Of a DNA stretch of 64,000 nucleotides, positions 26,101 through 41,100 are shown one piece after another. Position numbers and translations under genes: made by a program. The notes under the pieces were generated by a model. That model was not told the origin of the DNA. It was given only the letters and a program-made list of their open reading frames with translations, and ran no database searches. This DNA comes from Mytilus edulis (taxonomy: Eukaryota; Mollusca; Bivalvia; Mytilida; Mytilidae): the NCBI RefSeq assembly GCF_963676685.1, contig NC_092349.1, forward strand, positions 58,325,431 to 58,389,430, in the 5' to 3' direction. Each line of letters begins with the position of its first letter. The stretch's first letter is position 1.

Positions 26101-29100
26101 AAAATTTCCATGTCCTTGCTCAGCCTTCATGATTAACTTTTGAGTCCATAAGCCCGAAGCTCAATTTTTTGAAAATTTTTGTTGGAATCTGTTGGCTTGA
26201 AGACAAAAATTTTACAATCCTGAAAGCAATTTTACAAGCATGGGCCGTAGGACTTGTGGTTACTGGATACTTATAACATACAGTGATTTAGCCAGCGATC
26301 GTCAACTTTTCCACTCAAAACTATTTGCAAAAAGACTCAAGCAGTTCTGATCAATTTTTCATTTAAATTTGTAAAAAGGAAAAAAAAAAATTGAAATTTT
26401 ACATGTCAATTTGTTGATGACAAGTTTAGGATTCCAAGCTTATTTGTTTAGGTATAATTCTGATCTAATGGGTCATTAATGATCCTCCAAATTATTTCAT
26501 ACTAATAGAATTTGTCAGTTGGAATTTTGATTGGAATAAATTGTTCAAACGACCACATAATTTGCAATGGTTTTTGTTGTTTCATGAAAAAAATGTAATC
26601 TACTAAAAGATGAAAACTGAAATGAACTCATTTGAAAACATTGATTTACTTGAACTATGTTATATTTTTTTTATTAGATGTTCTTTGGTATTTATTTGCC
26701 TTACCAAACTTTTGATATTTAGTCCTATCAAGTTAAGCTGCTTCCAGGAAAGATAGGTTTCCACATAAAAGTGACTAAAACCCTCAAAATTCTAGCTTAA
26801 ACGTGGCTAAAGTATTTATGATATACACAAAATAGGGAATATTTTCTATACCTCAAGCTGTTCTAAATGACGTAGATGTGTATTTTTGCTGGTCATCAAT
26901 AGATTCCTGGTCTCACTCAATGATGTCCTGATCTGTAAAGCATCGTTATACAACACAGAGAACTGAGACTGTAAACATTTATACTCTGTTGTATCTACAA
27001 TAACTTCCTCTGGAAGATGCATAAGCTGAAAAAGTATTAAAAAAAATGTAATCAAACATCCTATTATCCTGAACATACATAAAATATTTGCCACTCGACA
27101 TATAGCAAACATCAATAAATCAACCAATCAAAATTCCTTACAGCTCTTCTATAAAAGCATGCAAAGCAGACCTTTGATCATCTTGCTTGCTATGTTTGTT
27201 TGGATGTTTGTAAACAAAATGTAGGTAGTCTGTTTTAGTCTGTTTACTATATACTGGAATTTGATTGGACAATAAACATTAACTTCATTGCATGTCAATT
27301 TTTATTGTCCAATGAAATCCCAGTATATATTAAACGGACTGAAACTCCGCCTCCCTATTGTTTGCAAACATCCAAGCAAACATAGCAAGCAAGTTGATCA
27401 AAGGTTTGCTTTGCATGCTTTTATAGAAGAGCTGTAAAGTACAAATTTATATTTACTTCAGCTTTACCAACAACATCAAGGAAAGACAATTAATATGATT
27501 GACGATTAATAAACTGGAAAATCTGCAAGGAGGAAAATAAAGAATTGCTGTGTCTGGCCAACACAAATGAAGTAATTGTTAAATACAGACAACACATAAC
27601 AAAGAACTGTTGAAACATTACACCTTGTTCATGATGATTTATAATCCTTTTCTCAGTGATATCTGCATTCAAATTTTTTTCCTGTCAATTGACTCACTTT
27701 GCAGATTTTTAATCCATTACAAATTGGTGTATAATACAAGTTGTTTTATTTCTAATTTTCTGCATTGTATTTTTTCTTTAGCCTGTGGACTTACAGTTAC
27801 ATTTAATCGACAGTTAATTAAAAGGAATATATGTTCCAAGCTTACATCCATTTTGAGTTTTTCCATTTCTTTTAATGCTTCCTGATGCTCACTGGTCAAT
27901 TTCTCAAGTTCTGACAGACGATTGGTTGATATCTCTTTGAATTCTTCTAATTCATTGTACATTTCATCAAACTGAAAAGAAATACACAAAGAGGATAATC
28001 ATGCAGTTTACAGGTTTTTAAGTATGAATAAAGGAAAAAACTTTTTCAAACATACATCAATAAATCATACAAGTCCTTACCACATCTGAATAGTTTGACC
28101 CTTAATTGAACTATAACTACATATTTGTAACTGAGTGTTTGTCTGCAAAATTGTAACAAATAAAAGTGGTTATTATTTTTGTGTTACTTATGTGTTATGT
28201 GTATAAGTTTGTTGTTGTTTAGTCTTTGATTTTTTATGTATTATTTGTTTTTGTCTTTCCATCATTTTTATCTTTGGCCATGCTGATTGCCTATTTGGTG
28301 GAAAAGGTAAAACAAAACATGGCATCTTGGCGTTATCTAAATGCCATTTATTGATGTGGTGCTGTCTCATTGATTTACCTCACAACCAAATTTGAACTCT
28401 ATATAAGATCTACTAGATCTTGGAAGAATTGTTATACCTCACAACCAAATTTGAACTCTATATAAGATCTACTAGATCTTGGAAGAATTGTTATACCTCA
28501 CAACCAAATTTGAACTCTATATAAGATCTACTAGATCTTGGAAGAATTGTTATACCTCACAACCAAATTTGAACTCTATATAAGATCTACTAGATCTTGG
28601 AAGAATTGTTATACCTCACAACCAAATTTGAACTCTATATAAGATCTACTAGATCTTGGAAGAATTGTTATACCTCACAACCAAATTTGAACTCTATATA
28701 AGATCTACTAGATCTTGGAAGAATTGTTATACCTCACAACCTAATTTGAACTCTATATAAGATCTACTAGATCTTGGAAGAATTGTTATACCTCACAACC
28801 TAATTTGAACTCTATATAAGATCTACTAGATCTTGGAAGAATTGTTACCTTTTTCTTGGAAACTCCAGTAATTTTTCTTCCACTTTCCTCTTGTATAACA
28901 CCAGTATCATCATAACTTTGAATCTTTAGTAAAGCATCGGCCAGATGTCTGTCCAACCGTAAAGCTCTCTCATCGGCTTTCTCAAAGTTATATTCTAAAT
29001 CATCCATTTTGTTATTCAATTCAGCAATCTCGGTTTCAGCTGCTGTCAACTTGTCTTGAGATTCTGTTACCTAGGGAATAATGTAAACAAATTTGATTCT

Positions 29101-32100
29101 GTTTCCATGACATTTTTAACAAATTCTGTTCTATAAACAAAATCAACAAGATTAAAATAATTAATTCAATGTCGCCAAGATTTTATGATTATACAAATCA
29201 AGATTCATTGAAAATACAAACCACGATTCTTTGAACATACAAATCAAGATTCTTTGTAAATTGTTGTGAATGCAGGTCAAGAAAGTTATTAACAGCTAAG
29301 GGGAATTAACTCTGCATTTAACCTCAAATTTGTGTCTTGTACATCATTCATATAAAACCAAAATATAATTTCTAATGGTATGTAGGTTGTAAGATCATGA
29401 TCCTGTCTATCTCATTCTGATTTACTTTTTTTATTAACTTCTCCTAAATGCTGTCTGGCTGTTTTGATGACAATAATTTTAAGAGTATATGTTTGGTGAA
29501 AATATCCAAATGTTATCGAAAATCATGAAAAAGTAAATATATTTTAACATATTCACCATGTTTTATCTGACCATCAAATTATCACTTTTTTCTAAAATTT
29601 TGCTTTGAACTTTTTTTTTGTCATAAATTTTCTTACCCCACTACTCCAGTGAAATAAGTTTCCTCAATAGTGTATGAGGAGACTGTATGAAATCACGAGC
29701 CTATGTCGTTGATGTTGCATAGGAAAACAGTGATAAACAGATTATCAATGGTCTTTCAAATCCGAGATTGTTTCTCATTCACATCTTATCTCAGGGGTAG
29801 GAAGAGCCTCTCGTTTGCAAAACTCATGATAACCTATAAATCAAACACCTTACATATAGGTAGATAATTTATTTACCTGTAATGAATGTTCGTGGTGTTT
29901 CTTGTGTAAGTCTGTCACTATTCTATGCAGACGCTTGTTTTCTTTTTGTAACTCTGTCATTTCATCACTGACTGTATCCCTAAGTGATAGCATGTCTTCT
30001 GCTTCGTTCATTTCATCTTTGGGTTCAGTTGGTTCATCTGTTTTTTCCTTTTTCACCTGCTGACCTTGAGAATCACCTTAAAAGAAATTAGCATTCCAGT
30101 TCAAATCTGTATATACCATGTTACTTGACAATTAAAGAAATTCAATCTCGAAGATAAGGAATGTTTTTTTAGTTTGAAGTTTGCCATAAGATTTAGGAAA
30201 TAGAAAATGAACAATATTGTCTCTATGAATCTTAGAAAAGTCTGTAACAATAAAGACTGTAAACTGAGCTACAAAAAGAAGTAAGACAAAATATAACAAA
30301 ATATTTCTTTTATGTAAAAACTAATAACAAATATAAAAGAAGATAATGGAACAATTAGACTCTTTCATTGTAATAATTTCAATGTATAAATTTTGCCGAG
30401 TGGTTTAAATCTTGTTGTGAATGACAGAATACACATTTCCTATAAAAATTGATAATTTGTATCAACCTGGAATATTTTCATGCATTTTGCATGCTTGGGA
30501 AAAAACTGATTCAACCCCAGCACCAAAATTTCCTTATTTACAGTATTACCAATTGTATACTGTAAATTCAGAAATTATTGCAATGTTTTTTTTATTGCGA
30601 AAATTGCAACAGGGTTATAATTGCAATAATTGAAACTCATATTTCAAAATTTTTTAAATGAATTAAACTGATTTTTTCTCAATATGGCAAAATTAAAATC
30701 ACAGTTTAGTCTAAAATGACAAATTATAATAACAAATGCACGTAATAATTATTGAATTTATTGTACCACACTACTATATATATAATTACCTGCTCCTTCC
30801 ATATCAGGTTTAACATCCCCATCTCCTTTCTCCATTTTCTTTTCTTCTGTTTGTTGATCATCAGTCTCCATCTTCACATCCTCCTTTTTAATATCAATAT
30901 CTTTCTTCTCTTTCTTAATTTCTGATTCTTTTTTAATGTCAGTCTCTTTCTTCAATGGTCCCAGTTCTAGAGCCTCCTTAGCATCTTTCTCAACTTTTTC
31001 TTGTATAGACTTATGGAGTTTTTCATTTCTCTGTAGCAGCCTGTCAAAAGCTTGCAGCAGTTTACCAATAGCACGTTTGGAGAATTCCACCCTCTGTCCG
31101 AGTTTCTGTTCCAACTCTTGCTTGTCCCATGTTGAAAGCAGTGTAAGGAATGCTTTTGTTTCGTCACTTTCGTCTAAAATGATTTTAAGTTTTGAAACAT
31201 ATTAGAACATGAGCACAAAACATAATCATTTTACGAAATAATAGTAAATAATATATATGTGTAATTTTTGTATTACCAATTGTTTGCCACACTTTAAGAA
31301 AGAGAAGAAAGGTATTGACATGAAAAAGGAAGACATGAAATTTTTTTTAGCTTGACTGCATTGAAAGATTTTTTATATTTATTTTTCTTATTTCTCCCTT
31401 TTTTCTGTTTACATGATCTTTTTCTTTGTAATCGGACAAGCTTCTTTTTTTAAATAAAAGTATGAAAGACATCTTTGTTAAAAAAATATGAGGACAGAAG
31501 TAAAACGAATATCCTTTCTACTAAATAGAGAATATCATATGTTTTTTTCAGTATCACATATGTATCTACCCAAGAAATTCATATAATCCAAAGAGCTCTG
31601 CTTCAGAGATTATTTTGGTTAAGGCTTGATTCAGTGTGCAATATTAAACTAAAGGCTCTAAAGAGCATGTGTCGCTCGCCTTGGTCTATGTGCATATTAA
31701 ACAAAGAACACAGATAGATTCATGACAAAATTGTGTTTTGGTGATGGCGATGAATTTGTAGATCTTACTTTACTGAACATTCTTGCTGCTTACAGTTAAC
31801 TATTTACAATGAACTTGACGCAGTATTTACAGAGAAAAATATTTTGTAAAAATTTATAAATATTTTCAAAATTTATGAAAATTGTAAAAAATTGACTATA
31901 AATGGCAATAACTCCTTAAGGGGTCAATTGACCAGTTTAGTCTTACTGATTTATTTGTAGGTCTTACTTTGCTGTACATTATTGCTGTTTACAGTTTATC
32001 TCTTTCTAAAAAAATATTGAAGATAATAACCAAAAGCTGCAAAATTTTCATAAAATTACCAATTCAGGGGTAGCAAACCAACAGGTTGCCTGATTGGTCT

Positions 32101-35100
32101 GAAAATTTCAGTGCAGATAGAACTTGACACTATGAACAATTTCATCTTCTTCACATTTGTTCTAAATGCTTTGGTTTCAGAGATTTATGCCAAAAACTGC
32201 ATTTTACCCTATGTACTATTTTTAGCAATGTCAGCCATTTTGGTAAGCGAATGGGGTCATCAGACACATTTTTTAAACAAGAAGATTTTTGTAAAAGTTA
32301 ACGACGATGGAAGACGAACGCCAAGAGATGAGAAAAGCTCACTTGGGCCTTTGGGCCAGATGAGCTAAAAAGCCATATCAATGACACTTTATTATATAGC
32401 ATATTTCCCTGACGATATCTGGATATCGGTATTTAGTCGGATTTTAACATGTAGTTGCGTCTTACACTTTTAGAAGCAACTAATCTTTTACTACTTTATT
32501 AAAATAGTGTTAAAACGTTAATTATGAGCTATGAAAGTCAAGTGCACGTGGTTCAAGCATTTTTCTGAGGAAGTTTTAAAAAATTTCAAAGAAATATTTT
32601 TCAAAGTAGGTTAGCTTTCATTTCTTCACTATCCTATAGATTAACAACTTTTGGTTATATTTATAATTTAGAATCTTCTTTGAAGGTGGAGCACGAATGC
32701 ACAGTTAATCAATTATAGTGATGTGCCATTTGTATGCAAGAGTGACATTCCTTTGTATTATGTGCCGATTCGAAAAAAAGTTATGTGAGTATTGTCTCCC
32801 TTTAACAGGTTCATTATTTTATAATTAAGTATAGGTTTCTGATATAATTTTGAATAATTACAAAATGTATAAATTCAATATATTTCAGTTTTTGTTATTG
32901 GTGTATCAAAAACATTGATGTACGAATATAATTTCATAAATTTGAAACGTTTAAAATGATTACATACCCATATAAAGAACCGTTCATCATTTTTGAAAAA
33001 AAACTATAAATGAAAGTGAAATTATTTATTTCCCCTTCATGATAGAGTGATTGGGAAATTAACCAGATAAAAAAAAGATTGGAAATCTAACCAGAGTTAT
33101 CTAATATTAATCACAGAGAGGCACTAGCAAGCAATTTTTAATTGTAGCTTATTAAAAGTTAAAAAAATTTCCACTATAAACATTGATAAACTAAAGTTAC
33201 TTATACAAATATAAGGACTTTGTTAGCTAAATCTACAAATTTTATTTTAAATATTATGAATTTTTATTACAATGGATTAACAATAATTAGATGCGATATT
33301 GAAAACGCCATATGATATTCTCTAAATATATCATTGTTATTCAAAGAAAGAATTGTGATATTTTATGAAACTATTAAACCCTATTGCTCTTTATAAGTGG
33401 TATAAAGTACTTTTTTCTTAAATATTCCTTCGTTTTGTTTGTTTGAAGTTATATAATTTTACTGAACATATTTTAATTGAAAGATGTAGTCATACTTTTT
33501 GTTTCATCTTCATCAGCAGTTTCTGCATCAAACCTCTGTAATAGAACTCTCACATCTTCATCTAACTGGAAACAAAACAATAAACATATTACTAGATATC
33601 TTGGAATTATGAATTGTGATAGACAAGTAAAAAATTATGTACATTTTAAAAAGCTATATATCCTGTTGTTCAAACTATATCAAAGTGAAATGGTGTGTAG
33701 AAAAAAATTATATAAAATATTTATTCAATAAAACAAAACATGATTTTTTCAATAATTGTACATATAATTACAGGCAATTGTTAGCAAATTTTAAATACAT
33801 GATCATGAGGCTAGACATTATTTCATAAAGGAAAAAAATAGGATGAAAACAATTAACATTTATCATGATGTAGTTCACCATCTTGTATTGGTTCTACAAT
33901 CCAACTTTGTTCACTGTGTTATTGTTTAGAAAGAGCAGTTTTGTTTAGATGTGGTTTCTAATTGTATTTCAGTCAGTTAACAAACCAATAACCTGGTAAA
34001 TAACTATTGACTGTTTTGTAAATTGCAAAATAAATGTTCCCAATAAATTGACCATTAAAATAAGTTAGTTCTATCAAGTCACTCAAGTCTCAGCGCAGAT
34101 AACAAATGTAACTATAAACAGGATCCATTTGAAAGATACAGTTAGATAATCATTTAAAAGTACAAAAAAAATACATCAATATCTATGAAGTTCCCCAACA
34201 TACCTGATTCCAGTAACGATTTACTATCATCAACACAGCATCATCAGTTCTCTGTCTAAACTCCAACTGTTCAATTCGTTTTCTTAACTCTTCCTCCGCT
34301 CTCTTTCTCTGTTCGATTCTCTCGGCTAACTTCTTGTTTTGAAATGCTAGTACTTTTTTATCTAGTTCTTCCTGTGAAAATTAAGATGATTAACAGTTTC
34401 AAGTTTGTCATACAAATTGTACATAAAGTACTGACAAATCTTTAAAACATGATAAATGTGTATTACTATTAATATAAACATAATTATCGCACCGCAGGTA
34501 AAATATCACGTTGTGATTGGTTTAACGCGTCACATGGTGACCCCCTATGAGACCGTAGGGGGTTAGTAAATTTCATAGGGGGTTCATGACGCTTTAATGG
34601 TGACGTCATCTATTAATGTTGTTGTGATTCATTGTTTATTTTTATCATAACGCAGCAGAAAAAGTCCAGCGTGCGATAAATTCGTTATACGGTTAACTAC
34701 TGACCCCCTACGGACCATAGAGGGTGAATAAAATCCATAGGGGATTTGGCCTCCGGCCTCACCCCCTATGAATTTTACTAACCCTCTATGGATCTGTAGG
34801 GGGTCAGTAGCGAACCATATAACTTATAATGTTGTACTTGTCCTATCAAAGACACAAACACATTGGGAGATTGTGACCATTAACTAATGCTTTTATTTAC
34901 AATTTGTATAGATAAGCAATAAGGCTAGGTTCTGAAGTAAAACTATGTCAGAACAAAGTCAAACTATCTGAACCAGGTGTTGTTCATTAATTGTTGTTAG
35001 TCTTTCATTGTATGCATCTTTTTTCCAGAGTACTTCGGTGTTGGTGTTGTTTGTTTTACATTCTTGGTAATTTCTGTTACTGTGGGTCATTTATATTCAT

Positions 35101-38100
35101 CATAACCATTTATTGTGGATAGTAGAAAAATTGTATTTACATTGAAAATTCTTGAAATTGCCAGTCTGCATATACACATGTAATATAAGCCTATCGAAAA
35201 TTGGGACATGTAAATTAACGGTTAATCTAGCTAAACATCCCAGGTTAGGGGAGGGTTGGGATCCCGCTAACATGTTTAACCCCGCCACATTATTTATGTA
35301 TGTGCCTGTCCCAAGTCAGGAGCCTGTAATTCAGTGGTTGTCGTTTGTTTATGTGTTACATATTTGTTTTTCGTTCATTTTTTTACATAAATAAGGCCGT
35401 TAGTTTTTTCGTTTGAATTGTTTTACATTGTCTTATCGGGGCCTATTATAGCTGACTATGCGGTATGGGCTTTGCTCATTGTTGAAGGCCGTACGGTGAC
35501 CTATAGTTGTTAATGTCTGTGTCATTTTGGTCTTTTGTGGATAGTTGTCTCATTGGCAATCATACCACATCTTCTTTTTTATATATGAAATCCACAAAAA
35601 GTTAATATCCAAAGAATAATATTGAATCAGCGGTATCCCTTTTATGCACTATGTGTAGTGTTATAGATTCTATAGACTAAACATAACCATGATAACCATA
35701 AATGGACAAAAAAAATATTTTCAGTTTAAAAACAAATTCATGATGAGGTATGACACATTCTTGATTTAGCGTAGCAAATTAAATAACCAAGTATAAAAAT
35801 ATAGTATATACCAATACACATAATTAACAGCGCCTGGTGATGTTTGATAGCCTGACCGGTTTCGGTCCATAAAGGACCTTCATCAGAGGCAGAATGGTGG
35901 ATTAATGTTTGTACCCTATTTATATAGATATGGTAACCGGCGGTTGAGTTAACCAGCGGTTGAGTTAACCGGCGGTTGGGTTAACCGGCGGTTGAGTTAA
36001 CCGGCGGTTGAGTTAACCGGCGGTTGAGTCAACCGGCGGTTGCGTTAACCGGCGGTTGAGTTGACCGGCGGTTGAGTTAACCGGGCCCGGTTGTTCAAAA
36101 GGCTGGATAAAGTTATCCACTGGATAAGCTTGTCCATTGGATAAATGTTTATCCAGTGGATTGCTATCCAGAGGTTAAATTGTGTTGTTCAAAAACTGGT
36201 TAAGGATTGACCAGCTATCCACTGGACAAAATGCTATCCGGAGGACAACTCCCATAACCAGAGAACTCTTTAGTGATATTATTCAAGCTCTGTTTCCGAA
36301 AGTACATCAAGATTCGCGAAAAGTCAGAAAATGGCATTTTTCATACATGTACCTTTTTTTGTATATTAAACTATGAACGGCCCACAATGATATATACCAG
36401 AAATTCATTGAATATATATGTTGATGCAGTTCAAATATTTAAGTGTGACATAGTACGCTCAAAGTCAAACATTTATAAAACAGTTTTAAAAACAAATCGG
36501 CGTTTTAATCGCTTCTCGTAGTTTTCATTAAATCAACGAACTGCAGACCGGAGAGGATTTCCAGTATTCAGTGGGATCCGACGACAGATTTATCTTCATG
36601 CTAGATAATGGCTAGTTTCCTTAGGACTAAAATTAAACATATTTGAGACAGGAAAACAGGATATTCCAGTATCTAATATTCATGGATTAAAAGTGACATT
36701 TAAGCAGACCGTCGAATTTTAACCAAAATGAGAAGGAGCTGTGATAAACTTCAAAGACATTTAGGGATGTGAATAAAGTTTTTTGATAAGTTGTTCATAC
36801 TAAAACAATATTCCTTTTTTTTTTATACAAAATTTCAATATTAAGAACCCTGTGACATAGACGTAAATCATGTCAAAGCATGAACATGTCTTTTGTAGCG
36901 TAAAAACTGCAAAACTTTGTTTAGAATGTAATCTCTGAGGAATGGTGGTTTCTTAACAGGAACACCTTTTGCATAAATATTCTTTAATTTTAGTACATCT
37001 TTACCTTGAAAAACATGTATTTTGTTTAATAAATGACGATTTCGTCGCCCTGGAATGTACATTCTAGGCGATTCATCCCGGATTCATCTTCATTGACGCT
37101 TTTAAGAAAGGTGCTTTCTTTCACGTCCGCATTTCTATCAAGTATGGCATGCCAAATTAACATTTATGGCAATGATTATCATTGATTGCGAAAATGATTT
37201 ACAAAACTGTATATTAATGAGGGCCTGGACAGGGTATTGGGAGCATGGGAGAGAGGGGCAGGAGAAGGGAGAGAAGGGGCAGGAGAAAGGAGAAAAGGGA
37301 TAAAAAAAAGGAGACAAAAATGTATATTAAAATTATTAAAATTAAGCAAGAAAACAATTATCTTATAAATGAGTTAATTAAACGATTAAAAAAAGTGCTA
37401 ATAAAAAGTAAAAAACAAACAAAAATAACGACCCCTATTGTATTGAAACGGAAAGTCCTTAATCAAATGAATAACAACTGTTATATTCCGAATTGGTGCA
37501 GGCATTTTCTTATGTAGAAAATGGTGGATTGGGCCTGGTTTTATAGCTAGTCAAACCTTTCACTTGTATGACAGTCGCAGAAAATTCACAAAAATGGCAT
37601 GCTAACAAAAAAAATATTCCGAACCTCGTCACTAATTTATTACGATCTCTTATATATGGAGAAAGACTAAAAATTAACAATTTCAAGGATTTTTTTGTGA
37701 GCCCGTGAATGTATAGAGACACATGTCACCATCCTTGTTTGTTTAGATAAATTGCTTCAAAGTTAACCGATATGCATACAATTTTGCAGAAAAAGGATGA
37801 CATTACTTAATAAAGAGTAACGTGCTTTTATCTGAGAGGTATTGAAAAAAACATGTAACGGGATCTGAATGGTGTTTGTTATTTTGTTTTCATTTTCCCT
37901 TTCGGGTTTCGTAAATTTCCTATGAATTTTACTGATTTAGTTTTATTTCCAACTAACAGGGTGCATATTCTGCTTCAAAAATGTTATTGAGTGAACAGTT
38001 ATTTTCAAGTACAATTTAAATTGATTGATTTAAGGTTGCAAATGTGCAGTGGCAAATATTTCAGGCTTGTTCAGGACAATACAATACAATTTGAAAATGT

Positions 38101-41100
38101 TGTGTCTAAAAGACGAATTTCGTTACTAATAAAAACATTCCGTCAGTTGTAAAAGTGAAAGAAAAATAATACATGTTTTTAATATAGTACTAGTATATTA
38201 TCTGCATGATGTAAACGTTTGGGTAGTATGCATAGTTGCAGACAAACTTTGCAAAATTGAAACTGTATTAAAGTTCAACATTCTGTTATTCGTGAAAAAA
38301 AAATACAATAAAAAAATCTGAGAACATACATGCATCCTCTATAAGTAAAACACTCGGTACATTATAAAATGTCCATCTTGAAATTACACACTGAAGAAGG
38401 AGGAAATCGGACTATGTGCTCTGCGTGTCTTTATATATTTTTCAAAATACCAAATTTAGCAAACTGTCATTTAAAAAAGTTTTACTAATATGCGCACTTT
38501 TGGTATATATATATTTTTTTTCAAGTTGACATAAAGAAAATGTTGCACTTCGAAATAAGTTTTATAAACCCAAAGCTACATCCTATATACCGATTACGTG
38601 AGGGACGGGTGGTCAAATGGACACAGGTAAAACAGTACGCTCGCGTCACTTTGTAAAGTGACCAACATATATAATAAGCGTTTATGATTGTGTTCTATTT
38701 TACAAAGCATTTGGTGACAACATTTATTTTTGAATAAGGAGCTCATAGTGGAATATAGATGGGAAATCTCAACTGTACAACATGTCCAACTAAACAACAA
38801 AACACACCTATTCCTGTACACCCAAGTGTCAATTAACGTCATGTACCAAAATGATATTAAAATGAAAGTGTTTCAGTTTAATTCAGAAAAAAATAGGCAA
38901 ATAAACATATCTGATTCTCTTCATATTTTTTTGGCGTTCGGAGCGCTTTTCTAGGTTTACATTAATCAAAATTCAGATTATGCCTTTATTCTTGGCCACT
39001 GGGTTTTATTTCAAGAAATAATTTCTAAAATACGGAATTGAAAGAAAAACCATTCAAACAGGAAAACCAACAGTTTAATTTTTATTTCATAATAACGAGA
39101 TAGGTTTCCTGTTATTACACGATACTTATCTCGTTTTAACGAGATAACAAACTACTGATCTCAATATTTTTTGGACGCGATAGTTTTCTTGTGATTACTC
39201 GATAAATATTTTGTAATTACGCGATAAAACAGCTTGTTATGAAGTAAATACGCGATAGTAGTAAAGAAAAATTTGCAAACAAGAAATACGAGCTCGAGGT
39301 AGCACGCATTGTCGTTGAAAAAGATTAACAGGAAGGCGGGGTACAATTACTTATCATAAGTCCAATAAATAAATTCAACACCATAACCAAAAAAAAATAC
39401 TCAAGATACATAATTTAGATCATAAAAGTGTTTAATAATTTTGTTGATCTCTATTATTGTTACTTACGCTTACACAATTAAATAATTAAAATTGTCACAT
39501 GATGTCTTCTTATGTCATGAATTACAATGTATGTTATTATTCACAGTTCTGTAATTTATATTAAAAAATTGCCTGAAAATGTTTACTTGGCATGCCATAC
39601 TTGATGGAAATGCGGACGTGAAAGAAAGCACTTTTCACAAAACCACAAAAGTGCTAACGGAGATTAAAACATTCCGATGCGACGATTTTGTCAATTATGA
39701 AACAAAATGCGTATAGGCAGCGTTTAAGTGTGAACCAGTTATTAGTCTATATTCATTTATGATTACGTTCCAATAATTTCTCTGGGTAGGTCTTTTCAAA
39801 TCATCATAAAGCAAAATTGTTTAAACTTCTATGCTAGCTTCAGAAAATCTTTACCTAGCCTGAAATTCTATATATATATGGTTCACCGTGAAATTCACTA
39901 TTCATGCGTGGTTTATACGTTCACTACACATCATACAACATATGGGCAGCCATATTTAGCCTCTGGATAAGAACTTATCCGAACCCTCAGACACTGGACA
40001 AATTTTGTCCGTGGTTAAGCTATTTTATCCACTGGACAAATTTTGAACAACCGGATTTGTCCAGTGGACAAAAGTTATCCCATGGATACAGACTTTATCC
40101 TGTGGATAACTTTATCCAGCCTTTTGAACAACCGGGCCCCGGTGGTTGAGTTAACCGGCGGTTGAGTTAACCGGCGGTTGAGTTAGGCGGCGGTTGAGTT
40201 AACCGGCGGTTGATTTAGGCGGCGGTTGAGTTAACCGGCGGTTGAGTTTACCGGCGGTTGAGTTAACCGGTGAAAAATCCCAGTGGGATTTTCCATGGTT
40301 ACAATTATCTATATTTAGCTAATGTTCATGTTACAGTAAACTTTTTGACATGTTACGGTAAACATTTTTACACTATATGGTAAACATGTGACCTGATGAT
40401 ATAACCATATTTGGGCTTTAGCATTGGATAAAGGGTGTTTTAATAATTTAAGAAGTACATAGTAATCATTTAGTCTTGATCTTTGGCTTATGATCCACCT
40501 AAATATCAAGTCTTGGAATAGTATTTCATGGTAGTTATGTGATCTTAATATTTGGCTTATGATACACCTAAATATCAAGTCTTGAAATAGTACTTCCTAG
40601 TAGTCATGCAGTCTTGACCTCAGGCTTATGATACACCTGTATATCAAGTCTTGAAATAGTAATTCATAGTAGTCATGCAGTCTTGATCTTTGGCTTATGA
40701 TACACCTAAATATCAAGTCTAATAATAGTATTTCATGGTAGTCATGCAGTCTTGACGTTTTAGCTTGTGATACACCAAAACATCAAGTCAAAACTATTAC
40801 CCCCCCCCCCCTAACCAAACAAAATTTGGTATAGGGGGGGGGGGTTCTTATTGAGAATGCTTCATTTAAGCCTTTAGTACTCCTTTCAAGATCAAAGGTA
40901 GATGAATATTAATCCTCAGTGTTAAAAAGTTTTCAACACCTTAAGTTTGTAATGTAGGTATTACATATATACATCAATTTCAGGTAATCGCTAGGCTTAC
41001 GCTTAGAGCTCCTATGCCAGTGAAAAATCAATAGGCAATATAGGAAAGGTGTACTGACATAAGTAGTCTCTAAACACATTAGCTCCATGGAGCTTTCGTT

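Noticed and set aside
32111..32368. 85-codon + strand frame in BRE1 intron 3
   Set aside because: It runs through a dispersed 0.7-kb repeat and ends at that repeat's TGGGCCTTTGGGCC border.
36868..37062. 64-codon - strand frame [20 protein letters not shown] inside the 4-kb element
   Set aside because: Looked protein-like, but no catalytic motif or longer open context was found and the neighbouring frames are closed. It could be a transposase scrap, not provable here.
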